The notes under the pieces are model-generated. The model did no database searches and was not told where the DNA came from. It worked only from the letters and a program-made list of their open reading frames with translations. 64,000 nt of DNA. Source: Porites lobata. Lineage: Eukaryota; Cnidaria; Anthozoa; Scleractinia; Poritidae. A program made the position numbers and the translations under genes. Location: positions 2,007,501-2,071,500 of the forward strand of contig CALNXK010000081.1 in the NCBI GenBank assembly GCA_942486035.1, in the 5' to 3' direction. Positions 1 to 9,109 of the stretch are shown here, one piece after another; positions within the stretch are counted from its first letter, which is position 1; every line of letters begins with the position of its first letter.

Positions 1-111
1 ATACGAAATCAGATTTCTGACTTTGACAAGCGGCGCATTTCGCAACCAAAAATTCAATAAACAAACCAGCCATGAATAACAGAAGACTGTTGATAGCAGC
101 TGTATTTCATT

Positions 112-848
112 TTGTGCATCCAGTGGGAAAAGACAGTAAAAAACAACACAAGCGAAAAAAGTGAAAAAAACGAATTAGACCTTTTGTGTCGCCAAAAGTG
201 TCGCTACAACACCTTGGTACAACCCCATTTCGATTACTGTAGTATTGTCTGGGGTAATTGTATGGCGGCAAAACGCTCTCTGAAAGATAACAAAAAACTG
301 CAGAATCGTGCTGCTCGCATTTTGACTTCCTCCTCCTATGACGCTGACGCTCGCTACTTGTTACAACTTGGTTGGAAAGACCTGATCACCCAGCGTCAAA
401 TTCAAGTACTGGTGTTCAAAGCTCTTAAAGATCTGGCTCCTGACTATTTGTTCTCTATGTTTACTGAGCGCAGTACGTCAGGCTATGTCTTAAGGGACTC
501 TACGAACAAATTAAATGTCCCTTTACCAAGAACCAACTACCTAAAAAGGAGCTTTAGCCATAGAGGTGCAACTCTCTGGAACAGTCTGCCCTGCAATCTT
601 AGGCAAGAGAAATCTCTAAATCGTTTTAAGCAATTGTTAAACTTTCATTTTAGTTAATTAAGTTAGATACACGGCATTCATGGAAAACAGGTATAGTTTA
701 GTGTAATTTTAAGTAGTATTTTTAAGAGACTCTTTAGATATGTATTTATTATTATCAAATATTGTTATGTAGTTATACTTTATATGTAACAAAAAACCTG
801 ATGAATTTTTTACCGTGTTAAAATAAAGATTTGAGATTTTTTTTTGAG
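112..848 (+). mobile_element. 3' end of a CR1/L2-like LINE (reverse transcriptase C-terminus)
   Basis: An open frame to the stop at 655-657 encodes the region after the catalytic palm of a non-LTR retrotransposon reverse transcriptase. Typical motifs are LVQPHFDYCSIVWGNC, the LQNRAARIL helix, RDSTNKLNVPLPRTNYLKRS and GATLWNSLP. The 5' part (endonuclease and RT catalytic core) is absent, so this is a 5'-truncated dead insertion, the normal outcome of LINE retrotransposition. The reading frame is uninterrupted over about 150 residues, so the copy is fairly young. After the stop comes an AT-rich 3' UTR ending near AATAAAGATTTGAGA and a T-rich tail around 825-848, which I take as the element's 3' end. 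The first ~70 bases of the frame do not look like RT and may be flank. I did not find a target-site duplication. Confidence 0.85.
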
Positions 849-2592
849 GGAGAAAAAACAAACAAACAAAAACATTTTAAAATGATAACTGTGTAGCTGG
901 TCAACAAGCTGCAATTTGTTGAACAGTGTTGAGCGTTTCTGTGACACCCCCACAACATTCGGTGTTCAACTAGAGCTGCTTTGGCTAACGAACAAGCCTT
1001 AGGCATAGTTAATTAAGGTGGAATGGTTGGGAAACCCTTTGTTATAGGTTTCTGTTAGCTTTTTTGGACCTGACCGTGCACAACGTTCAATAGCATTCCT
1101 ATCATTTTGAAGTTATTGACCAACAGAAACATTTAATTTATTCAGTCATAATTTGTGAACAGAAAACAAAGGGTTGTGCACGTTCAGTGGGCTTCCAACA
1201 AAACCTACAGCGACGTTGTTTTCAACTTTGATGTTTGCCGGGTTTTCTAGCCAGTCTTCTCTCCTAACTATGCCTCAGGCTAGTGTTTTTTTAATGTTTC
1301 AGTAGCTGTTTAAGAGACTATTATAGAAAGTTTAATGTTAAAATAGGCTATTCAATGAAAATGAGATCGCCTCCTAGTCATCTCCTAGTCTAAACCATTT
1401 CAGTTCAAATTGCAACTTGTTGAACGACGGCAATAAAAACAGCTGTTTTCTGTTGATTCAAAAGGCAAGCTGAAACACCAATCAGTGGTTATGTTTAGCG
1501 CTGTTGATCCTTGTTATACCTCAGGTTTTATTTAGATCATTGCAAAGCCCTTTGGAAAATACCAAACTAGCACATTTTTGGGAAATCATACTGAACGGCA
1601 ACACAAAGTACATGTACAATAAGCGTTGTCATGCACAAATTTTATCTTTAGTGGCTTGTGGCTTTGAAAAACGGAAGATGCAGCTTGATACTAGCAGCCC
1701 TATCCATGATGTCCCTTGCAAAACAAGTAATTGTGTTCTCCCAGGGTGTATCAACTCCAAGGTACAGACCATGAAAAGTAATCTGGACTTTAAAGAGGCA
1801 AATAATCAACGATTCAAGTAGGTGAACACTTCTTTGCTCTTTTCTCAGACTTTCTTATCTTAACTTAACATCCACCGCAGTGGTCTCGTCATCGTTTCAC
1901 ACCGCCTTCGTTTTTGCTCGGAGTGGGGAGTGGGGGGGACCAAATTAATGTTTTTCAGGAGCCCATCATGATGGGCTCCTGTGTTTTTATATTCAGTTTC
2001 ATTTCGCCTTCATGACTGGCGTCAGTACCAGCATTTCTGTGGTTTAGTTGCCTGTCCTGCATCTCAATTTACGTCACGGAAAGGTCACTCCACGAAAACG
2101 GCTTTATCAAAAATAGGTTCTAAACGTATTTTTGGCAACTTTATCAAATTATTAAGTTAGCGGCTATCCAGCCCTCACTCCCGCCCGGCTAATTTGTGGC
2201 CAGTTGTAAGAATCCTTGCGGATAAATTGTCAGTAAATCATTGTTAACAGAACCTCTTTGTGGTGGCCTTTATCTTATCATCGCCCAAGCTCACACGGTA
2301 ATACAGGCTCGACCGGATTATTTAGATGTGACAAAATACTTAACTGTACTGTCTCTACTCGTTTCTCCAGTTTTCATAGTATGATAAGTACAAAAAAACC
2401 TCGCGAGTTCATTTGTCGACAGTTGTTGACTCCAGGAGTATAAACATGACGCAGCGATGATGGATTTCCTTCTTTGGCCGTCGTTCGCAATTTTCCAAGA
2501 ATGTTGAGAGCCCCAATAAGACGTACAAAAACTTTTAACGTTATTGTAAAAATCGAATCAACCATGGCTACTCTTCTAAACAATCTGCGAAA
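849..2592. other. intergenic, no gene recognised
   Basis: AT-rich sequence without a supported gene. The open frame at 1504-1821 resembles no family I know and has no clear start context. The stretch contains a perfect 26-bp palindrome at 1956-1981 (listed separately) and a G-rich tract near 1921-1940. The last ~100 bases lie upstream of the gene at 2677 and probably belong to its promoter. Confidence 0.5.
1949..1988. repeat. 26-bp perfect palindrome between 7-bp direct repeats
   Basis: Bases 1956-1981 form a perfect palindrome centred on CATCATGATG, with arms reading CAGGAGCCCATCA. The heptamer TGTTTTT stands directly on both sides (1949-1955 and 1982-1988). This is the layout of a DNA transposon reduced to two abutting terminal repeats with a 7-bp target duplication. 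A chance T-rich flank cannot be excluded. The RNA form would be a very stable hairpin. Confidence 0.6.
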
Positions 2593-2600
2593 TGACGTCA
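2593..2600. promoter_or_regulatory. consensus CRE (TGACGTCA)
   Basis: The perfect palindromic cAMP-response element TGACGTCA stands 77 bases before the ATG at 2677. CREB/ATF factors bind this motif in animals, often close to the transcription start. Its position fits a proximal promoter element of the intronless gene downstream. Binding is an inference. Confidence 0.5.
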
Positions 2601-2676
2601 TAATGTTCAAATTTTGCTGTGACATTTGATTATTGTATCACTTAACATTAGGAAACGCAAAGATCGGAACACAAGT

Positions 2677-3423
2677 ATGTCGGCGTTCACACCAGCTAGC
2701 CAAACTGCTGAGAAAGACTGGGAGCAGGATCTGGCGGACATCCTTAACATTCTGGAGGAAGAAAATTCTACGAGCTCCTCTCACCTGGGGGACAATTCTG
2801 TAGTGAACCGGCTCGATGAAATTGATGAAGGGCAGTGGCCATCATCACCTTTTCAACACTCTATTGGCCAAGAGGTAAGCTTCCTCCAAACGACTCCCCC
2901 GTTGGCTATTCACAACTCACGAGTTAGTCAGAAGGAATTGCAAATTCAGCGCACCGTAAACTTCCTAAGAACTTCAGGTATCAGCACTGAACTGAAGACC
3001 AAGTCGAATGCTTCTGCTTTTCCAGGAAACGAGCACCTGGAAGTCATGCTGATAGATTCAAGCACAGGTTGTCATGTTGCTCCCAACAGCACTACAGATA
3101 AAGCCATTCAGCCCGCAATCAGCACTTGTCCAATAGTTTCCGATACTTCGTTTAAAATGGATTACGAAAATTCCAGTGGTGTGAAACGACCAATACAAGA
3201 GGAGATCGCCTTAGAGAAAAATGGGAACATCTCAACGATTAAGAGAAAGCGAAGAATTCCACAACGACCAAAAATCAAGTTGTTTGAAATTCTTTCTATG
3301 ATACTTCAAGCCCTTGCAAACCCACAGATAACAGAATCCAAAGAGCATGAAATATATGTCGTGCTTCAGAAGGCACATACAGAGATTCAAAGGATGCAAG
3401 AAGTCCGAACTATCCATACTTGA
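2677..3423 (+). CDS. intronless uncharacterised protein, 248 aa, with basic nuclear-localisation-like segment
   Basis: I do not recognise the family. The frame is open from before 2677. The first ATG in it, at 2677 (context AAGTATGTCGG), begins MSAFTPASQTAEKDWEQDL. The N-terminus is acidic and helix-prone (DWEQDLADILNILEEE, residues about 13-28). The middle is Ser/Thr-rich and probably disordered. Residues about 188-201 form a strongly basic stretch (KRKRRIPQRPKIK) suited to nuclear import, and the last ~45 residues look helical (KLFEILSMILQAL, then EIYVVLQKAHTEIQRM). No introns, in contrast to every other conserved gene here, so it may be a retrogene or a lineage-specific single-exon gene. 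A consensus CRE lies 77 bases upstream. No clear AATAAA follows within 100 bases. It is a believable gene because of its length, ordinary composition and organised domain pattern, but its function is unknown. Confidence 0.6.
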   Translation: MSAFTPASQTAEKDWEQDLADILNILEEENSTSSSHLGDNSVVNRLDEIDEGQWPSSPFQHSIGQEVSFLQTTPPLAIHNSRVSQKELQIQRTVNFLRTSGISTELKTKSNASAFPGNEHLEVMLIDSSTGCHVAPNSTTDKAIQPAISTCPIVSDTSFKMDYENSSGVKRPIQEEIALEKNGNISTIKRKRRIPQRPKIKLFEILSMILQALANPQITESKEHEIYVVLQKAHTEIQRMQEVRTIHT

Positions 3424-3715
3424 TTAAAAGCATTTTACTTAATTAAGATTATGAAAGTTTGAACTTTAAATGCCCAGTAACTAAAATAATATTACGCCGG
3501 ATAAGTAGGCGTGAAGACAGATGACTTGAGGGCCGTAGACAAATTCACAGAACATCGCAATCGCATGCAATTCTTGAACAACTGTTCTCATTATTAAACA
3601 ACCCATGCAGATATCGCTTACAGTAACTGAAAAAAGATTTCCCTTCAGTACATAAAGCACTTTTAAAATTCGGCTATAAAATGATAAAATTGCAATAAGT
3701 GCACTTTACTGACGT

Positions 3716-4113
3716 CAGGGGCACCAAACGTCAATTTTCGGAAAATTTCTGTTCGGAAGACGATTTGAGATCAAGAATTTTCGGAGCATTTGTTGTAAAA
3801 TTTCTTGCTTGCCTGCCTCTCCTAGGCTTTTCGAACATATAAAAAACGGTATAATTGCCCATTTTTAACGGATTTTTGCTCTAAAAAGGTCACCTAGAAT
3901 TTTCGGGAGCCTTTTTTCTGGCTGAAATTTTCGAAAAGGTAAGTTTGGATCCCTATAACTTTCCGATCACTAGACTTTCAGCTAGGAAATCCGAACAGAT
4001 GAAAAATTTTTAGGGGATAAAAATATGCCCATATCTATGGTTTAAATACTAAAATACGTTTAACAATGCTATGTTTAAGTGGTTTTGAACTATATTCTCG
4101 TTGGGTGCCCCTG
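3716..4113. mobile_element. 398-bp non-autonomous DNA element (MITE) with CAGGGGCACC TIRs
   Basis: The left end CAGGGGCACCAAACG (3716-3730) is matched by the reverse-complement end CGTTGGGTGCCCCTG (4099-4113), one mismatch in 15. The interior is AT-rich with repeated TTTTCGG/GAAAATTTT-type motifs and has no coding capacity. The TIR is the same as that of the 4.3-kb element starting at 4616, so both were probably moved by one transposase. The flanks (TGACGT left, TTATGT right) match in only some positions, so the target duplication has decayed or was absent. It starts about 290 bases after the stop of the intronless gene. Confidence 0.8.
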
Positions 4114-5420
4114 TTATGTGTACTGTAGTCTAAAAAAGGACAAGAACAGGCTCAGAGTACTAGGTCAATAAAACTGACATGTCAACGGCATTTCAATTTT
4201 CTAAATTTCGAACAAGTGACCGTATTAATGGAAGTAAATTACAAGAGATCCTACTGTTTGGGATTTCATGTAAAATGTGGCCTTTGGCCGTGGTAATGGG
4301 AGACCCGGCATTTACGGTTTTTTTTTATAAGGAAATGTATGGCTGTTTTGCCGGACCGAAAAAAAGTGGCCGTAATAACGAGGTGTCCGTATTACCGAGG
4401 TGGTCAGCTCATCAGACAAATCAGAGTGGATGGTTGAAGCGAAGCTTACATGGGTCACATTCTATGTTGTGCTATATTGCAAAGGTTTGTGTCTTGTTTT
4501 TTTCCCACGCAGCTGGATACAGGAGCCCCCGTTAGGCCCCTGACTCGACTGAGACGCTGCATCTGTAGACTAAAGCTAACTAGTATTATAGTTAGTGGAG
4601 CACACGCTCCGCATACAGGGGCACCCAACGACCAATTTGTTGTAAAATGTATTATTATACCCCCATTAATGAAAATAAATGTTATTAAGGCATCTTCACG
4701 TGTTTTTCAGTGTTGCTGGGAAAATATTATCTGTTCCTTTTTCCCAGCAAGACACACAAGAAATTTCCCAGCCAGCTAGATAAAATTGGTTGGTTTCCCA
4801 GCCAGCTGATCAAATTTATTTCCCAGCCAGGAATTAAATTAATTAATATAAATGAAAGGAATAATAATGATGATAACAATAACAATACTTATATTAATGT
4901 GGCTAAATGTAATTTAGGCAAAGTTAACCTCGAAACAATGCTGGTTTGCAGTTTTTCCTGCTATACTGGGGGTGGCCCGATGCCTCTAGCAGGGGCACCT
5001 CGTGAAGCAGTTGCTTGCTTGCAGTTCTTCGCAAAGTGTTGTTGCAATAGCCTGCTATTTGCGTGTCATTCTGTTTTTTTTTTTTTTTTTGACAAACAGC
5101 TGTAATTCTTGTGTTAGTATATGATACTCTAAATGTACTGCTGTCTGGAGCAGTCTAAATTTAAGGAGACTTTTGTGAGCCTGGAAAGTGAGCGCAGAAT
5201 TCATAACACCTAGCAGCATTGTACACATGGCAATTGTTTAACATACTTGCTAGGATAAACCAAGGTAATGCCCAGTTCCTTGCTATTTCCACAGCCTGAA
5301 AAATAATATTAAAAAGGAAAAAATAAGAGACAAAAGTTAATTGACTACAGCCAGCAGCAATACTGATTGAGTGTGATGTTTTCAGATCTAGTTATAGCCT
5401 TACTAATCAAAGCTATTGTT

Positions 5421-5803
5421 ATCACAGGGGCCACACACAAAGTGCGTGACCCTTGGTATTATTGAATTCAGAAGCAATGTATGAGAATAGCAAGAAGTTC
5501 CATAATTATTACTGTACTATTCTGTGATCAATATTATATTTTCATATAAGATGAGGATAAACCAACCTTCATCTGAAATGAAGTGCTGTTGTTGTTACAT
5601 TGTATGGCTGGAAATGGCAAATTTTAGCGATTTTTTCCTGAGCAATGCAAGTCCTTGAAATTGAAGGTTAGTTTATTCTCATTTGACATGTAAATATTTA
5701 TTGCAGAATAGTATAATCTTATGGAACTTTTTGCAATTCTCATACATTTCTTCTAAATTCAATAATACCAAGGGTTACCCACTTTATGTGGGCGTCCTGT
5801 GAT
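5421..5803. repeat. foldback element (383 bp) nested in the 4.3-kb transposon
   Basis: Two inverted arms of roughly 90 bp, imperfect but clear. The left arm begins ATCACAGGGGCCACAC and runs through CCCTTGGTATTATTGAATTC. The right arm ends AATAATACCAAGGGTTACCC then GTCCTGTGAT. About 200 bp of unrelated spacer lies between. No coding potential and no obvious target duplication. It is a MITE inserted inside the older element. Confidence 0.75.
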
Positions 5804-6357
5804 TGGTGGTATTTGTAAAAAGTGGACTCCACCCCTTTAAATTTTTAAGTGTAGAAACATTACGCTTAAGTTGAAACATATTTATTTATCATGAATGTCT
5901 GCGCCAAACAACAACAAAAAAAAGGTTGAGGTAGCAATCTATTTGTTATCATGGTGCTGCAGTCAACCAATTTAGCTATATTGTATATCTTTCCATATCA
6001 ACTGAAAAATAAAAAAATTCCTTGATTCGCCTAATATGACAGTCATTATTTATAAATTTCCTCCACACAATACCAGAATACTGAAATGGATGGATAACAA
6101 GATCAGTAAAATTTCTGCAGGCCATAATTAGGTCTAGCAGTTGAACTGGTCCAAATGAATGGACTTTCTCCACGCTACAAATATTTTTTTATTTTATCAA
6201 AATTTAAAATGTTACCATGATTGGACAAACTGTTAAGCATCTTCCTCCCAATGACATGGATGTGTGTCCATTCACATTAAAGGAAAAGGGAAACTTAATA
6301 GACAACTGAATAGAGGGCCACAAAGGAAGCAAAGTTCTCAGTGCAAACCATGAAATC

Positions 6358-7612
6358 CCTAACTCAACCAGATGGAAGAGAGAGGGTCATATAAGAATGA
6401 ACAAAAAAAGAATACCCAAAGTCACAAGCCTAACCCAACCTGGTGGAAGAGAGAGGGTCGTAAGAATTAACAAACAATGAATGCCCATCGTCACAAGCCT
6501 TAATCAACCCGATGGAAGAGAGAGGGTCGTAAGAATGAACAAACAGTGAATGCCCATCATCACAAGCCTAACCCAACCTGATAGAAGAAAAAGGGTCGTA
6601 AGAATGAACAAACAGTGAATTCCCATCGTCACAAGCCTAAATCAACCCGATGAAAGAGAGAGGATCGTAAGAATGAACAAACAGTGAATGCCCATCGTCA
6701 CAAGCCTAACCCAACCTGATTGAAGAGAGAGGGTCGTAAGAATGAACAAACAGTGAATGCCCATCGTCACAAGCCTAACCCAACCTGATGGAAGAGAGAG
6801 GGTCGTAAGAATGAACAAACAGTGAATGCCCATCGTCACAAGCCTAACCCAACCTGATGGAAGCGAGAGGGTCGTAAGAATGAACAAACAGTGAATGCCC
6901 ATCGTCACAAGGCTAACTCAACCTGATGGAAGAGAGAGGGTCGTAAGAATGAACAAACAGTGAATGCCCATCGTCACAAGCCTAACCCAACCTGATGGAA
7001 GAGAAAGGGTCGTAAGAATGAACAAACAGTAAATGCCCATCGTCACAAGGCTAACTCAACCTGATGGAAGAAAGAGGGTCGTAAGAATGAACAAACAGTG
7101 AATGCCCATCGTCACAAGCCTAACTCAACCTGATGGAAGAAAGAGGGTCGTAAGAATGAACAAACAGTGAATGCCCATCGTCACAAGCCTAACCCAACCT
7201 GATGGAAGAGAAAGGGTCGTAAGAATGAACAAACAGTGAATGCCCATCGTCACAAGCCTAACTCAACCTGATGGAAGAGAGAGGGTTGTAAGAATGAACA
7301 AACAGTGAGTGCCCATCATCACAAGCCTAACCCAATTTGATGGAAGAAAGGGCAGTTTCCTGGTGTACCGGTTCACAAAGTTTCTAAAACAATAGATAAC
7401 AATAGAATACAATAAGCCACATGAACAAAGAACAATAAAGAACGAACAATAGATCTGTGACATTTCTGTAACACGAAAATACTCTGAAGAAAGAGGGTCG
7501 TAAGAATGAACAAACATTGAATCCCCATTGTCACAAGAATAACTCAATCCAATGGAAGAGAGAGGGTCGTAAGAATGAACAAACAGTGACTGCTCATCGT
7601 CACAATCCTAAC
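6358..7612. repeat. minisatellite, 69-bp unit, about 16 copies
   Basis: Tandem copies at a strict 69-bp period, sharing cores such as GTCACAAGCCTAACCCAACC and GTCGTAAGAATGAACAAAC. Copies differ by a few substitutions (GAGAGAGGG, GAAAGAGGG, GAGAAAGGG). About 14 copies run from 6358 to 7349. A 138-bp unrelated segment (7350-7487) interrupts, and about two more copies follow. Because 69 is divisible by three, the minus strand shows an apparently open 23-residue repeat (GIHCLFILTTLSL core). I read this as an arithmetic by-product, not a gene. Confidence 0.95.
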
Positions 7613-9109
7613 TTAGCTTTGTTTTGTACAGAGACAGAGTATGACTAAAGATTGTTGAAGAGGAGAAGTAAACAATCTGCCAAGTAAAAAAGAATTAGTG
7701 CTGTTGAATTGGTCACAATAACAATTAATTTTTACTGTCAATGTATGTGTTGATTGATCAGTAGTTATTGCTGACACATACATTGTATGAACAATAGTAT
7801 TAATGTCTTAATTAAGTACTCAATCCAATACAAAACAGCTGAGCATCAGATGCATTCTGACAAATAAAACCACAGTCTGGCCAGAACCAACAAAATTTGC
7901 TTAGTCAGAGAAAAGAAAAACTATAGTTAACACCATAGTAATTCATATTTTAATGCATTTGCATCCAAGCCGTCTTTTCCCATCCTCACGTGCAAGTGGG
8001 TTCCTCACGTGCAAGTTGACAATGTCCATTTTTTCAAACTGAAGTCGTTAATTGGGGTTTCCTTATTTTTGGCTGAGAATTTTAGCTTATGGAAAGCAAG
8101 CTAAAAGCGTGACACAGCTCTTATTATTTGTCAGTGTATGTTTGTTATCTGCCTTCTGGCTACATATACAAAGGCTGGTTTCTATGTTAACACAAAAACA
8201 GAGGCTTTGCTGGAGTTGTCGAGAGAAACAAACCGTTTTTTTAGCGAAATAACTTGCATTAAAATAAGTACGAATTTTTCTTGATTCTTACCTTGTGTGT
8301 GAGGAAACACCTACTCGATCCGGTGGCTGCCTACACGGCCTAACTGTAAACAAAAATACTGCTGTCAGTTTTTTAAAATTTGTTGGCTCAGTTCGCTTCA
8401 ACTGTAAAACGCTGAACACACACTACAGGGCGCCGAAACTTAAATCTGTGAATGAAAATACAAATTACTGCTGTTAGATTCACTCGATTCGTCTCCATTC
8501 AGTGTAGAAGAACATCACGAGAACTTAAGCATACAGATAAAATAACAATGGGAATTAATCTTACATGTAAATGAGGAAAGTTCTTCGATCTGTACATGTG
8601 CAGACATCCGCGCGCTTTGAAATCCCTCGCAAAAATAACCGACACAAAACCGGTTTTTTTTACCGCAAACGCGATTTCTCTGGCCAGCCGTCAAATGTTT
8701 GTCACTACTCTCGGGGGAGGGAAGGGATACTTTTTTTCAGTCGTCCTCGGTCTTCAGAGTTTCTCAGCCAGCCCGGCTTGAAATGCTAGAAAAGTCAGTA
8801 ATTCCCAGCCAAAGCCTCTAACAATAAGAAATTTCCCAGCCAGCTCATTAGAACACCTAATATTTTGCCAGCCAGCAAGATTCCTATGGGGAACAGATAA
8901 AGTGAGGAACAGATTCGTTGGGTGCCCCTGCGCATATCACAGAAAGGGAAATTTTCAACTTTTAAGTGATGAAAGACTGTCATGCCGTGCGGAGCTGCTG
9001 CCGTGTGGGTAAACTTGCGTAAAGAACGAGAAGCCTGGAGACCAGTTTGCCTATATCCGCTGAAAGCAAATAATCTCGGCTCACATTACCCCACGCGCTC
9101 CTTTTCAAT

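Larger units (their letters stand above)
4616..8930. mobile_element. 4.3-kb DNA transposon-like element, CAGGGGCACCCAACG TIRs, 6-bp TSD
   Basis: The left end CAGGGGCACCCAACG (4616-4630) and the right end CGTTGGGTGCCCCTG (8916-8930) are perfect 15-bp inverted repeats. The hexamer CGCATA occurs directly outside both (4610-4615 and 8931-8936), a clean target-site duplication. Near both ends the motif TTTCCCAGCCAG recurs, at about 4738-4830 on the left and 8795-8880 on the right. Such subterminal repeats are typical of transposase-binding sites. Inside are a foldback insertion (5421-5803) and a 69-bp minisatellite (6358-7612). I recognise no transposase, so it is non-autonomous or badly decayed. 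A 6-bp TSD is not that of hAT (8), piggyBac or Kolobok (TTAA) or Tc1 (TA), so the superfamily is left open. Its right end lies 179 bases before the magoh ATG. Confidence 0.75.

Noticed and set aside
4179..5105. Three overlapping ORFs of 109-131 codons
   Set aside because: They cross the left boundary of the transposon at 4616, overlap in different frames and are of low-complexity composition; no family resemblance.
6642..6908. Minus-strand ORF with a repeated GIHCLFILTTLSL peptide
   Set aside because: It is the translation of the 69-bp minisatellite. The open frame follows from a unit divisible by three, and there is no start context, homology or splice signal.
6358..7349. Regular array that at first sight could be a CRISPR
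   Set aside because: The whole 69-bp unit repeats. There are no unique spacers between short repeats, and the genome is animal.
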